A stretch of DNA of 64,000 bases, taken from contig CM061066.1 in NCBI GenBank assembly GCA_030762895.1, positions 13,201,751 to 13,265,750 on the forward strand, read 5' to 3'. Positions 20,361-32,033 of this stretch are shown here, in pieces. Each line of letters starts with the position of its first letter. The first letter of the stretch is position 1. The stretch comes from Sophora flavescens (lineage: Eukaryota > Streptophyta > Magnoliopsida > Fabales > Fabaceae). A program made the translations under genes and the position numbers. The notes below the pieces were generated by a model that searched no databases, was not told where the DNA came from, and saw only the letters and a list, made by a program, of their open reading frames with translations.

Positions 20361-21558
20361 AGTTTTCAAGTGATGGGGAAATGATGATTTAGTCGTTAGC
20401 TTTGAGCTGCGACAATGAAAAGAATGAACACAAAGAAACCCTTTTAAATAAAATATTTTCTCATGTGCATTTCCCCAAGCAGACGTGCTATTGATATATA
20501 TCAGATACAAAGATGGTATCTGGGAGTCTGTCCATGTAAACCGAGTGAAGAGGCACATGTGACGTTGCTCGTCCTGAGACCTTAATGCATGAGGGTAAGG
20601 AGGCAACTGCCCGGTGGGCTAGAGATTGACCAACTCTAATTCTTCTCCATTGAAAAACGGTGTTGATATCTCATGAGATTAAGTTAGAGCCTGATATTGA
20701 AGTGTCATGCATATTTTCAAAAGATTGACTGTGCGGGTTTGAGACCCTTTGATATAACACTGTTATGTTATGTATATGCATGATTTAATTGCTTATATGA
20801 TTATGTGATGTATGTTTCATGTATATGGTTGTTGTGTGATATATCCATTTGTCGGTATCTCACCCTTACAAACATATCAGGTTTCTTCTGGTTTGCTATT
20901 GCACCATGGGTATTTTAGTTCAGATGTGCAGAGGAGTCTTCCTAAGTCACTCGGAGACTTAGATCTAGTTGCTTGATGAAGTATTTGATTGTGGAACGAT
21001 CACGTGAGTTCTTCTCAGGAATAACTTTTAGAATGACCAGCTTAGGGTTTGAGACTTGGATTTTTAATAAGTATGTATGAGTATGACTCAGAGAGTCTAT
21101 ATTTTAAAACTGAATGTTTATGGCTCGGAGAGCGTCTCTTTTTAATGAAAACTTAAACTTTTCCTTTTGGTCATGTATAGCTAATTGATATAACTATCTT
21201 TAGCATATTAATGCCTGGTTGTATTTGGTGTAACTGGAATTCTGGAATGAAAATGGAATTATTTTAGCAAGTGTTCTTTTACCTGGGATGTCCGAATTAC
21301 AGAGGAGACTCTGTCGAAATTTTCGTAAAATACTAGCTATTATTCAAGTATATTCTTTAAATTAAATAGGCTTGCCATTCTATGATAGTAAGTCTGTGTG
21401 CCAATCAAGGCTTAGGAGTCATGACAAAATTTTTATACCCAATTTCAGACACTTATATACTTATATAAATTATTTTCCGAAAGCACCAGCAAATTATCTT
21501 TTAATTTAAATTCCGCACGTGTTACGTAAGTAATGCCCCAAGGGGGGGCGTTACAAGG

Positions 21559-21573
21559 TGGTATCAGAGCTGG
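21559..21573 (+). other. Primer-binding site (initiator tRNA-Met)
   Basis: TGGTATCAGAGCTGG; the first 12 bases match the classic plant tRNA-iMet PBS. Confidence 0.85.
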
Positions 21574-24500
21574 TCGAGTCTTTCGGGATCTTTGGGGAAT
21601 TGGTCTGTTAAGTTTTGTTGTGTGATCTCTGGTTGGCTCTTGTTTGAATTGTTTCTTGTTGAAGCAATGTGTGTTGACGCACAAGTATATGTTTCTTGAT
21701 GGTTTTCCGAGGGCTTTATGTCTTGGGAGACCTTAGATCTTGAATGTTACTTGGGTTCGAATATGACATTCGATTATCCTTGCGAATTGTGTCTGACATT
21801 CGAAACAAGGTGCTTGTGTAAAGGGTTTTTCCGGGAGTGTTCCCTGGAAATATTCTAGGTTTATGGTTAGCAAAGGACATTGATTTTTGATTGATCTAGT
21901 TTCTGGATGCGGTCAGATCTCTGTTCCTTTGTGTAGGATGTTGCCTATAAAGATTGAAACGAGTTTGACGACTCGATTCAACTGAAAGATCGGTGGTCTG
22001 AATCATTTGTTAGACCTAGTGTTTTCCTTGTGAAGCACCAATGTTGTGTGAAGGCTCGTGTCACCGTCTGGATTCCTGACAACTAAGTAAAGGACGAATT
22101 ATGAACAAGTATTTTCTGACTTTAATTTGAAATCTGTCAGGACTCCTGAATTAGTTATGCTAATTCATTAATTTACCAGTTATTCATTTCTTTGTTTGTG
22201 AGAAGTCGTACTCACACTTCTAAATAATCCTCGATGTATTAGACATTTGAGTGAATTGATTTATCGGAATTCATTGGTCTGGATACTTTCACATTTTATG
22301 GAGAGAAGTGGTTATGACTATTTCTTGAGTTATAACACAGATAATTTCGTGATAGCAGAAGTTTCTTGGTGAAACTTAGTTTCGTCACTTCTATTTTTGA
22401 TAGAGGTGAAAGTCATCATTTTGTAAATTCTTTGCATTAAGAATAAGAATTAATCCTCTTGGGATTAGACATTATTCACCCCTTGATTCTTTGAATCCAT
22501 TGGAAGATTCTTGTGGAAGAATGAACTTTATTAGATTCATGTTTGTAAATGTGTATTGATCATGCATTTTTACATCCACGAACATGATGGAATGATCTTT
22601 TTCCATACTAGATGTTCCGATATCCTTCAAATTAATGAAATTCTTTTCTATGCTTGTGTGAACGTGAAATCCAGAAAAATTTTCTTTTCTTGAGAAATTC
22701 TTTTATGATCACTAAGGTCATGTCTTATTGTCGTTCGAAAGTGCTTGTTGTCATTGATCATCTTAATTCTATGTATTCTCCAAATGTTGTTGATGTGTGA
22801 CCTATCTTATCAGTCATGAGTTGGATATCTCCACATCAAGATGTACAATTGAAACCTTCCTTGTTGAGATGTTGACATTCCTTCAATTCTTGTTATGAGT
22901 TTGCTGAAGACTTACACGAGTTTTGTTTGAATTCAAGTGATCGTTGATCGACTGGTGAAGTCTACACCCTTCTTACAAGTTAAGATCCACTGTGCAGTGT
23001 TAGTGAACCGAATAATGTACCAGAGGACTGTTCAGACTTCATGGAGTATCTTCAAGTGTTGTTTCAGATAAAAAAAAACGGAAGTTTATCAACGTGTGTC
23101 GGTTAAGTTTACTTTAAGTGTTGAGGACTAAGTTGAGGCTAATTCCAACTGATCATCCTCAGTGGGATGGATAATTAATGAGATTACCTATCCTTAGCAG
23201 GTTAGCTGGGAGATAGTGTGGTACCTAAATTTTTGTCATCTCTATGGTAGGACGAACCAGAGTTGATAGGAGTTTCATTAATGTATAGGTGTGAATGGTA
23301 CTATGAGAACCTTTAAGTTCAACGTCATTGAGTGAGATGATTACGATGGATTTTATCATGATCGAGGCAGATATATCATTAAAGGAAATTAGAGTAGTGA
23401 TCAAAGTTTATGGTTAATGTTGACTTCGTGAGTCCGAGGATTTACGGAAAAATATATATGGTAGTTTTCCTTAAGTTGAACGGAAATAGTAAAAAGGAGT
23501 TCTTGAGTGAAACTAAGTTGTTAGAAAAGTTTAAGAATTATGATTTTGGATAATTCAAACTGAAGTGATTCCCTTTGGTTGTAGTTGCATGGAGAAATGT
23601 AATCGTATTCTTCAAGATTGAAATGAATGACCATGATATAATTTGGAGTGGTGGAATATGTTCAAAGGAAACTAAGACTACAATTGTGTGCTTTGGGTTG
23701 AATGTTAATATCTGTAGTAGAGTAAAGTTAGTGTTGAACTTGATATTCGTTGTGAGGATAAGGCGTTGAAGAAGTTTTGATTGTCTTTCGAGTGTGATAA
23801 ACTTTGGCGAAATGTTTATAATCTTTGAGGTCTTATTCTGGTAAATATGTGGTTGATGATCCATAGTAGAAACTGGACATTTTAAATTCAAGATTTGCCA
23901 TTGGGGAGTGTCCACCTAGATTTCTTGGCTTTGTTTTGGTGCAACTCTTAGGGGTAATGGCCTTAGAGAAACTGTATTTTATAATCTCTTTTATCGACTG
24001 CAAATAAATAAGATAAGGGCATATACGATACAAGCATTTCCTTGCATAAGTGATGGAGCCCTGCCTTTAGATGAAGGAATTGTTAGGATTTGTGTATTTT
24101 CTTTGGGCAATAGGGTAGATGCATGGTAAATTTCTTAAACTAGGGATACTAACGGAGCTTGAGAACCAAATTGAAAATGAGAGGCAAATGAAGGATATGA
24201 AATCGAAGTAGGTAAAAGATTCGAGAGGAATTAAGAAGAGAACGGATTATGTTGGATGTGGTAAGATTCAATTTTAATAAGATTGAATTTCTTAGGTTCT
24301 TGGAGCAAAGTTTATCATGTGCAACTCAGGAATGTTATGACGTTTTGATTGGAGACTTGAAAAGTGTGAATTTGATATGACTAGAAGAGTAGACTAAGCT
24401 CAATTGGACTAAGACTATGATTGCATCTCTTGAGTAGAAGGTTAATTGATGTTATGTAAAGTTAGTGTTGGTTTGATGTTCGCTGTGAAAGTTGGATATT

Positions 24501-24786
24501 GGAGAAAGTCTTCTAATGGATCTATATTGAGAAGTGAAGAGATTAAGCGTTGATTTTGTTCTTTAAAGTGTAATAGACTAAGGTGAAATATCGAAGGTAG
24601 TGGGAATAAAGCGGTAGTGAAAAGTCTCGAGGATAAATAGAATGACATAAGAATCGATCATGTTATAGAGTTATAGATGAAAGGAATGAAGTGACGAGAA
24701 AACAAGGTAAGATTTTAGGGTCAAGGTGAGATTATAAAATCCTGTTTAGTTTTGAGGTACGAAATTTCGAGGACGAAATGTTTTTT
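21574..24786 (+). other. Non-coding interior of the LARD
   Basis: No open frame above about 125 codons and no conserved protein motif on either strand. The right half (23103-24800) is also present at 56454-58196. Short frames such as 23575-23769 recur there only because the DNA is similar. There is no sign of gag, RT or integrase beyond possible unreadable decay. Confidence 0.75.
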
Positions 24787-24794
24787 AAGAGGGG
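24787..24794 (+). other. Polypurine tract of the LARD
   Basis: AAGAGGGG a few bases before the 3' LTR, preceded by TTTCGAGGACGAAATG. The same arrangement occurs at about 58184-58190 in the second copy. Confidence 0.75.
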
Positions 24795-24800
24795 TAGTAA

Positions 24801-27800
24801 TGTAACACCCTAGTTTTTACACATATGATTAATTATTTTATTTGGATGTTTATGTTTATTTTGTTATGTGGTTTAGTTTGAGTAATTAAATTACTCTCTT
24901 CAAATTATTTTATTGGGTGCATTAGCACTGACTTATTTCAGTGAATGCATGCTTACTAGACAATAATTTACGTTATTGTCACTATTATACCGGTACAGAA
25001 AATATTTTAAATAATATGATTAAGAGAAAATCATTTTTCATATTTTCATTCTATTTAATTTTAGAGTTGAAAATAAACTGGTTTGACCTAAATCGGAGAT
25101 TAAATTTTGGACCGTTGATTTTCTTAGTAGATCAATTCAACTATCAATCTTGACTCTAATTTAAATTTTGAAAGTATATAATTGTCAACCATTATTTTTA
25201 AATCAAAAAGCCAAAAACATGTTTATTTTTAGGCTCAATATTTACTACTCATTTTGTACCTACTACTATTACTAATCACAAATTTTTCCTCCTTATATCT
25301 CCCTGCCCCGTACGCGATGACAGAAAACCCTTCTTCTTTCTTTTTTTTCCTCTTTCTTTCTTTCTTCTCCTCCTCCCTCTTTCATAATCCGGCGCCGCCT
25401 CTTGCAGCCACCACCCAGCCGTGGGTCGCCGTCGAAGGTGCCGTCCGGGGCGCTGTTCTGCCGCGTCTGAAGGAGAGATGGTGAATACGTGTGTGGATCT
25501 GTCTTGGTTCGCGTTTGGGTTGCGATCACCACCACGGTAACGCCGCTAGCCGCCGCAAGAAGCTCCTCCGCCGCTGGTAATGGTGGTGCGGCCATGTCTT
25601 GTGGTGTTAAACCTCCCTCCTTCCATTCTCTGAGGTTCACCGTTATTTTTGGTCATGGATGCTTCTATGAAGTTGCCACCGTCGTCCAGCACCGTCAGCC
25701 GCCACGCCGGTTGGCCATCCAACCATCATGTTCTCTCTTCTTCACCTTGGGTAAGAGTTTTACCTCTAACCTCTTCTCTTTTGTAAATCCCCAAATTGAT
25801 TTTGAAACCCTAACCCTAACCCTTTGATTTCAGATTTTAATCTTAAAATTAAACCTTGTTTTATGAAATTGGGACTACGAATTTGTGTTTCCCTAAACCA
25901 ATTTCATTATTCTGAGTTTTCCCTAAATTTTAATAAGGATCCCTAAACCCCCAATTTAATTTTATTTGAATTTGGGTATGTTTTTGTGAAATTAATTATG
26001 ATTTAGTGCAATTAGGAGTCTTAATGGATGATTTCCAAAGTTCTTTTCATGATCTTTTAATCAAAACAAAGTTTCCTTAAAGGTTATTGGGAAGCGTGAG
26101 CTTCAAACATGATTTTCTTTAAAAATAACCTTGTTTGGTAATTAGATTAAGTGTTTAGATAAAGTTAGAAGGTGTGTTTGATCATGTGAAATTGATTTCT
26201 TGATTTTTGGTTGTTGCACGTTGTTGGATTCCCTCTCTGAGACTTTGACACGGCTATGCTTGCTTGATGGAGTAGATAGTTACACTCTTGGAGCTAATGT
26301 GAGTATTAAGACGAGGATCCTTTACTTGTCTTGAAAGGTAAGGGGAGTTTGCCTAGGGATATTTAATAACTGTATGCATGTGTGTATGTGTTTAATTGGA
26401 TATTTACATGTTGATTGAGCTTACTTGATTATCTAATGTACTTGAACTGTTATGCTATTATCTGATGTTGAACCGTACTTGTTCTAAATGATATAATGCA
26501 TATATGTGATGAACTGCTTTCAACTGTGATATTAGCATTGAACTGATGATATATACTTTTGTTGATTGAAAGTTTGTTAAGCCAGACGTGCGTCTGTGCT
26601 CAACCGTTATAAGGATTAAAAACCTTAATAAGCTTTGAAGATGAAGGGATTGGTGTTCTTTTCCAAAATCTCTTTAAACTTAAAGTACTTGTTTTAAATG
26701 TTGAAATGGTTTTGGTGAACTATTGTTATAAAAGAGAAAAATCCTTTTCGAACTATGTGTCTTCAAGTGAAAACTTTCAAGATTATTTGGCAATATCCTA
26801 TTGGGGGAAATATTTCAAAGATAAAAGAATTTCAAAGATGCTTTATAAAAAGATTTTCAAAGAAAAGGTTTTTCCTAAATATTTTAGAAACTTTCCGATA
26901 ACCTGGATAGGTTATCGAGGATTCGGTTTTGAATTTGTTTTTCACTGAACAAAAAATAAGTACTTATGAAAGAGAATCAAGTACGCGAGACGTCGCCTCT
27001 AGTATTCAGTGATGCGCACGTGATCTTGGATCAGTGTTAATTCGGGACTACGAGTCCTGGCTATGATATTATGGACTGAGAGTCCAATTCTCGAAATTGA
27101 GGACAGTTCGTTCTGATTTCGTTGTGATGGACTTAGGTCCTAATCACGTTGTGTTGGACTGTGTATTCTAACCGCGTGTGATGAACATGATTAAAGGTGA
27201 AGGTTGTTTTCTACGACCACAACCCTTGACTGTGGCCGCGGTCTGGGGCATTGTGATTGAGAATTCAGACTATGTGTCCTATGCTTTTGAGTTTTCAAGT
27301 GATGGGGAAATGATTATTTAGTCGTTAGCTTTGAGCTGCGACAGTGAAAAGAATGAACACAAAGAAACCCTTTTAAATAAAATATTTTCTCATGTGCATT
27401 TCCCCAAGAAGACGTGCTATTGATATATATCAGATACAAAGATGGTATCTGGGAGTCTGTCCATGTAAACCGAGTGAAGAGGCACATGTGACGTTGCTCG
27501 TCCTGAGACCTTAATGCATGAGGGTAAGGAGGCAACTGCCCGGTGGGCTAGAGATTGACCAACTCTAATTCTTCTCCAGTGAAAAACGGTGTTGATATCT
27601 CGTGAGATTAATTTAGAGCCTGATATTGAAGTGTCATGCATATTTTCAAAAGATTGACTGTGCGGGTTTGAGACCCTTTGATATAACACAGTTATGTTAT
27701 GTATATGCATGATTTAACTGCTTATATGATTATGTTATGTATGTATCATGTATATGGTTGTTGTGTGCTATATCCATTTGTCGGTATCTCACCCTTACAA

Positions 27801-28483
27801 ACATATCAGGTTTCTTCTGGTTTGCTATTGCACCCTGGGTATTTTAGTACAGATGTGCAGAGGAGTCTTCCTAAGTCACTCAGAGACTTAGATCTAGTTG
27901 CTTGATGAAGTATTTGATTGTGGAACGATCACGTGAGTTCTTCTCAGGAATAACTTTTAGAATGACCAGCTTAGGGTTTGAGACTTGGATTTTTGATAAG
28001 TATGTATGAGTATGACTCAGAGAGTCTATATTTTAAAACTGAATGTTTATGGCTCGGAGAGCGTCTCTTTTGAATGAAAACTTAAACTTTTCCTTTTGGT
28101 CATGTATAGCTAATTGATATAACTATCTTTAGCATATTAATGCCTGGTTTTATTTGGTGTAACTGGAATTATGGAATGAAAATGAAATTATTTTAGCAGG
28201 TGTTCTTTTACCTGGGATGTCCGAATTACAGAGGAGACTCTGTCGAAATTTTCTTAAAATACTAGCTTTTATTCAAGTATATTCTTTAAATTAAATAGGC
28301 TTGCCATACTATGATAGTAAGTCTGTGTGCCAATCAAGGCTTAGGAGTCGTGACAAAATTTTTATACCCAATTTCAGACACTTATATACTTATATAAATT
28401 ATTTTCCGAAAGCACCAGCAAATTATCTTTTAATTTAAATTCCACACGTGTTATGTAAGTAATGCCCCAAGGGGGGCGTTACA
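24801..28483 (+). repeat. 3' LTR of the LARD
   Basis: Aligns end to end with 17872-21555 with only scattered single-base changes and one or two short indels visible by eye (for example a lost CTCCTC unit near 25367). Ends CGTTACA before the second ATAGT. Confidence 0.9.
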
Positions 28484-28488
28484 ATAGT

Positions 28489-28590
28489 TGTGTATTTGGT
28501 TCTAATCTCGATGCTGGCAGTGATGTTGATAATCATATGAAGCTGTTGGCTTCCTCTTCTGAAACAATAGAGCTGGAGACTAGGATTGGG
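28489..28590 (+). pseudogene. Captured exon, 3' piece, unknown coiled-coil-like protein
   Basis: Continues the open frame from 17856-17871 across the LARD. The product is rich in Asp, Ser, Leu and Glu and ends LETRIG at a GGTATGG donor. Spliced in phase 0 to 28751 it would continue DQMESVMGLQLQEMGNQ, a heptad-like run. I do not recognise the gene. Correct donor and acceptor phases argue for DNA-level capture of a real spliced gene. Confidence 0.45.
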
Positions 28591-28750
28591 GTATGGGATT
28601 TAAACTTTTAATCTTTCCCTCTTTTTCCTTTTCTATTCATGTTAAGAGTAGATTTGTTCCTATATACTCTTTTTCTTTCAAGACTAGCTTTTATGGTCTT
28701 TTGTGTTTGGTTCCTTTTTCTCCCTAATGGTTTGGACATGTTGTTAATAG

Positions 28751-28831
28751 GATCAAATGGAGAGCGTCATGGGATTACAGTTGCAGGAAATGGGCAATCA
28801 AAATTGTTGGATGGATCTTCGCTTTGTATAA
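28751..28831 (+). pseudogene. Captured exon continuing the coiled-coil-like frame
   Basis: Preceded by TTGTTAATAG (acceptor). It reads in phase with the previous exon and ends at TAA after about 26 codons, or is cut by loss of its donor. Product unknown. Confidence 0.4.
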
Positions 28832-29705
28832 CTATAATAGAATTTGATTTATTTTACATGAAAATTTTGACTTTCATTCTTGGTATATCCTTTCTTTCTC
28901 TCAAACTATGTATGTATGATTTTTAGATCTGTAATTATACATGTAACATCAATCTACTATTTATTTTGGTGCACAAAACTGATTACTAGTCTTATTAAAA
29001 GATGTTCGTTATTATAGCTGTAGCTATGTTGGAGATTCCCTTCGTATCATTTTACTTGTATTTATATGTCTACTTGGTTTGGAAGAAGTTTTTTCCATTA
29101 GGAAATGCCTATGTCAGATAAACAAAGAAAAAAGAAGCAAGTTCCCTATGTGTTTTGGTTGACTTTTGAATATCGAATACTAGTTCAGCGACATATCACA
29201 TTCTTTGTGGTTTGACTTACAATGCTTTAGGTCATGCTTTTAGTATTGGAATCAGGGCCGGTGTGTTTTAGCTCCACTACTAAAAATGTGGTGTGATGAA
29301 TTATCTTCCCCCCCATTGTTTAAGCTACTGCTTTAAAGCATTTCCGTATAACTGTGGAGGATAGTGCATCATACATGCTCAATGGATAATGATGTCCCCC
29401 CTCCCAAAATAAAAAACAAGTAGGAAAGGGGTGAGCAGTGGGAAATATGAGTATAAATTACTTCTAATGGAGTAGGACGGGCACTTAGTTTTGTCCTCTT
29501 AATATCTTCTTTTGTTTTCTTATCTTTTTATTTGACAGTGTATCTTTTTCCTTGTTCTTTGTTCTAGTGAAATTTCACTATTTGTTGTATCAAACTGAAT
29601 GTTTTTATCTTCTATGATTTAGTTTAGTCATTTTAGTGATGATTGTTTCCATAAAATAATATAACAATAATGATTGTGTAATCTGATTGAATTGGTTATT
29701 GACAG
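28832..29705 (+). other. Intron-like sequence
   Basis: T-rich with no open frame, ending in TTATTGACAG, an acceptor for the next exon. Confidence 0.35.
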
Positions 29706-29778
29706 ACTAGGATTAAGAAAATTATGCAAACTGATGAGGATGTAGGGAAGATTGCAATGGTTGTGCCTCTTCTAGTTT
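29706..29778 (+). pseudogene. DRAP1 / NF-YC10 (DPB3-like) histone-fold exon fragment
   Basis: A 73-bp exon bounded by TTGACAG and GTAAGT encodes RIKKIMQTDEDVGKIAM then VVPLLV. This is the start of the histone fold of plant Dr1-associated corepressor / NF-YC10 proteins (family form RIKKIMQADEDVGKIA). The first residue is Thr where the family has Ala. Neighbouring histone-fold exons (ELFLQDLC block) are not found, so it is a single captured exon. In the host, these proteins pair with Dr1/NF-YB-type partners to control transcription. Confidence 0.75.
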
Positions 29779-30631
29779 GTAAGTAATCTTTTACGCATAG
29801 TATATCTTTTTTCTTACGTGATTATATTATGTGCTTTTGAGAATTTTTTAATATCTTGTAAGTGAGCATCCAGATTGTAAGGAAAGGAGACATTTTCATG
29901 CTATTAGCAGCCAGAACATTTTTGAAATTGTAAGCTTAACAATTATTGTAAAGGTTTCAAAATTATTATTTACCAGCCTAGACAGTTGGAGTACACTATC
30001 AACATTTTGTAACCTTCACTTATTTCTCTTCTGAGGAGGCACAGCTGTACTAAGGAGTAACTAGTAAGTTCTGAGTTAGTGTGGCTTTACCCCCAACCAA
30101 GTAGTATACTGCATTTAAGAAATCCAATTAGTTTCCAAAGCTATGGCATTTATTTGATTAGATGCTGCTTTTACTCTTTGGTAAGCCTTTAATGCAGGTG
30201 ATAGTATCATACTCCGAAACAAAATCTAGAATTCCTTTTGCACCATGAATTCATCTCAACCTATAATTGTTTTCATTTGGGGCCAAAAGTATGCCCATAT
30301 TCACAAGAAAAAAGCATAAAGGAATCGAAATTAATGGTTCACCAGCATGCAAATTTTTTTTGTCACAAGAAAAAAGCATGAAGTTAGACTAGGAAACTTG
30401 ACTCAAATATAGACCACAACAAAAATGAGCTAACCAGAGCCACATGCACCTGCATTCCCGGTTATTATGATTGTAACAAACAGTTGACAGAACCCATATT
30501 ACATACAATATTAATGTGGTAGATGTTAGCTTTTACGCCCAGATAGAAGTTTGGTTCTGAATATACTAGCTGTAACAAGATACGTACAATCTATTAAATA
30601 ACATATTTGATATGGACAGCAGAGGGTCTAG
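29779..30631. other. Intron-like or unassigned sequence after the DRAP1 exon
   Basis: AT-rich, no supported frame on either strand. Confidence 0.3.
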
Positions 30632-30808
30632 TCAGACATGAGAGCTTCTTCTACGAGCACGATAGCCTCCATTTACATTGGGAGATTGCAGCTGCTCCAA
30701 ACTTGCAACAACTTGATCCATGTTAGGCCTCAACTTGGACTCCATTGAGAGGCATCTGAGAGAGAGGGTAGCTACCTTAAAGGATTCCTCTGTTTTATTT
30801 ATGTCAAA
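30632..30808 (-). pseudogene. Receptor-like cytoplasmic kinase, last-exon fragment
   Basis: The minus strand reads a 58-residue tail plus stop. It contains ATLSLRCLSMESKLRPNM and VVASLEQLQ, the end of kinase subdomain XI (the R-P-x-M motif) of plant PBL/APK1-type cytoplasmic kinases. An acceptor ATCACAG precedes it. Only the C-terminal end is present, with no ATP-binding or catalytic loop. It ends in a basic RARRRSSHV tail. The exon is intact and open. Confidence 0.65.
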
Positions 30809-30879
30809 CTGTGATTTAATATATTTTGAGTGAAGAAGATATTTGAAAGTGGTTTGATATCCCAAGAAGAAATGCAATA

Positions 30880-31152
30880 TGTTCCTGCCAAGATCCGTTT
30901 TGTCAGAATCTCGCCATAGAACGTGAAACCAAGGGGGTTATTTTATGATTTGGGCTTGACAGAATTCAGTGATTCCGGTCCTACGTATCCCAGTGGGAAT
31001 CAAAGTCAGACGTAGTTCTAGGTTCATCCCTTGGCGGGGCGGTGATCTCGATCCCTTAATTTTGTATCGGACGAGTACTAGGGAGCAAGGACTGTTTGAT
31101 AGTCTCTTGGTCGACGCTAGTTCCTCTAACACGCTTAAGGGAGAGTCATCGG
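30880..31152 (-). repeat. 3' LTR, truncated: R-U5-like part only
   Basis: Matches 32034-32305 with few changes, then stops at GAGAGTCATCGG. The remaining 300 or so bases of the other LTR, including the TATA box, are missing and are replaced by the bHLH-like fragment. Confidence 0.75.
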
Positions 31153-31154
31153 TC

Positions 31155-31489
31155 CTTTTTCCATCACCATCACTCATGGCATTGGCATTGGCACCGCCAT
31201 TGCTGGTGGAGGCACCCTTAGCGGATTCTTCCTCGAAATCACGCCTCTTCCTGTTTGGGATTGGCGGTCTCTGCTCCGAATTGATCGGGTCGCTACCCAG
31301 AACTTCCCGGGTTGGAGCCGTGGCGGTATGACCACCGAACTGGGTAAACCCGAGGCCTAAGGCGGAATCGGCGGGTGCGGCCGCTCCAGGCGGCGGGAAG
31401 TGCCAGATCTCAGGCAAGTGAAACGGCGTCGCATCGGTGGAGGCTCCATTGGCATAAGAGGCGCCGTCCATCATGGGGACCGGATCCAT
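31155..31489 (-). pseudogene. bHLH transcription factor N-terminal fragment (bHLH79/UNE12-like)
   Basis: ATG at 31489 (minus) opens MDPVPMMDGASY, then an L.EIW.FP-like segment, a RKRRDFEEESAKGASTSNG block and a DGDGKR end. This pattern recalls N-termini of plant bHLH79/BPE/UNE12-type factors, which precede the DNA-binding domain. The bHLH domain itself is absent. A CT-rich leader upstream (to about 31600) looks like the gene's own 5' UTR. The frame runs on into the LTR. Assignment is by memory of the family. Confidence 0.5.
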
Positions 31490-31668
31490 GTGTGGAGTCA
31501 ATAAGAATGGAAGAAGAGTGACATTCAACTTCTTAGATTGGATTAGATGTGAGGTTGGACTCAGAGAGAGAAAAGAAACGTGTTTATTTTCTTCTTCTTT
31601 CTTTTTTTTTCTCTTTTTTTTTTGTGTATTGTATTTCACCATTGATATTGATCTCGAGTCCATGATTT

Positions 31669-31963
31669 TCCTCAAGCACTTGTCGTCGGAGGCGGACACG
31701 AGGAAGCGGGGGTCGGAGGAGAAGGCCAGATCGGAAACGCCTTGCTCATGGCTGGAGTACTCTTGCTTTGGGGAGAGGCTCAGGCTGTTTGAATCGGAGT
31801 CGAAGTTGGTGAAGGCGTAGGAGCGGAGGGTCTTGTCAGCCGAGGATGAGGCAAGGAGGCGACCGTGGGAGGAGAGTTTGACGGCAGAGATGCCGCTCCT
31901 GTGGCCGGTCAGGGTTTGGGAGAGAGTGGAGGGACGGTAAATTTTCGATGGCTCCGTCGTCAT
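31669..31963 (-). pseudogene. WDR5-like WD40 N-terminal fragment
   Basis: ATG at 31963 (minus) opens MTTEPSKIYRP. It is followed by LTGHRSGISAVKLSS and LLASSSADKTLRSY (WD repeat 1), then EYSSHEQGVSDLAFSS and FLVSASDDKCLR (repeat 2). WDR5 proteins are scaffold subunits of COMPASS H3K4 methyltransferases. Only two of seven blades are present. The frame then passes through a junction into the bHLH-gene leader and stays open. It begins 68 bases from the PBS, so it sits at the start of the element's transcript. Confidence 0.75.
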
Positions 31964-32014
31964 TTTTGCTGCACAGTTATTGGAATGTGTGGCCAGGGGA
32001 AGAGTTTTACCTGG

Positions 32015-32031
32015 CCCCACGGTGGGCGCCA
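32015..32031 (-). other. Primer-binding site of the small LTR element
   Basis: TGGCGCCCACCGTGGGG on the minus strand, two bases from the LTR end. It is a known plant gypsy-type PBS form. Confidence 0.75.
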
Positions 32032-32033
32032 AA

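Larger units (their letters stand above)
17872..21555 (+). repeat. 5' LTR of the LARD
   Basis: Starts TGTAACACCCTAG and ends GGGGGGGCGTTACA. It contains a CT-rich leader, a GC-rich segment at 18460-18800 with an open frame of 112 codons (18560-18898, kept in the other LTR, no known domain), a GGTAAGAG donor-like site near 18820, teloboxes at about 18880, and a series of small hairpins at 20110-20360. Confidence 0.9.
17872..28483 (+). mobile_element. Complete LARD-like LTR retroelement, TSD ATAGT
   Basis: Two LTRs of 3684 and 3683 bp flank a 3245-bp interior with no coding capacity. The target duplication ATAGT is at 17867-17871 and 28484-28488. The tRNA-iMet PBS lies 3 bases after the 5' LTR and the purine tract abuts the 3' LTR. 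Very long LTRs plus a non-coding interior are the defining traits of large retrotransposon derivatives (LARDs). The phrase ATTTCGAGGACGAAAT next to the purine tract recalls Tekay/Del-type gypsy elements. The LTRs look almost identical, so the insertion is young. It needs a helper for all proteins. Confidence 0.9.

Noticed and set aside
23538..24033. Frames in the LARD interior that recur at 56928-57532
   Set aside because: Similarity is at DNA level; frames are broken differently in the two copies and match no known domain.
30938..32032. Reading the 364-codon frame as starting at 32032
   Set aside because: The codon at 32032 is TTG inside the LTR/PBS junction, not ATG. The sensible start is the WDR5-like ATG at 31963.
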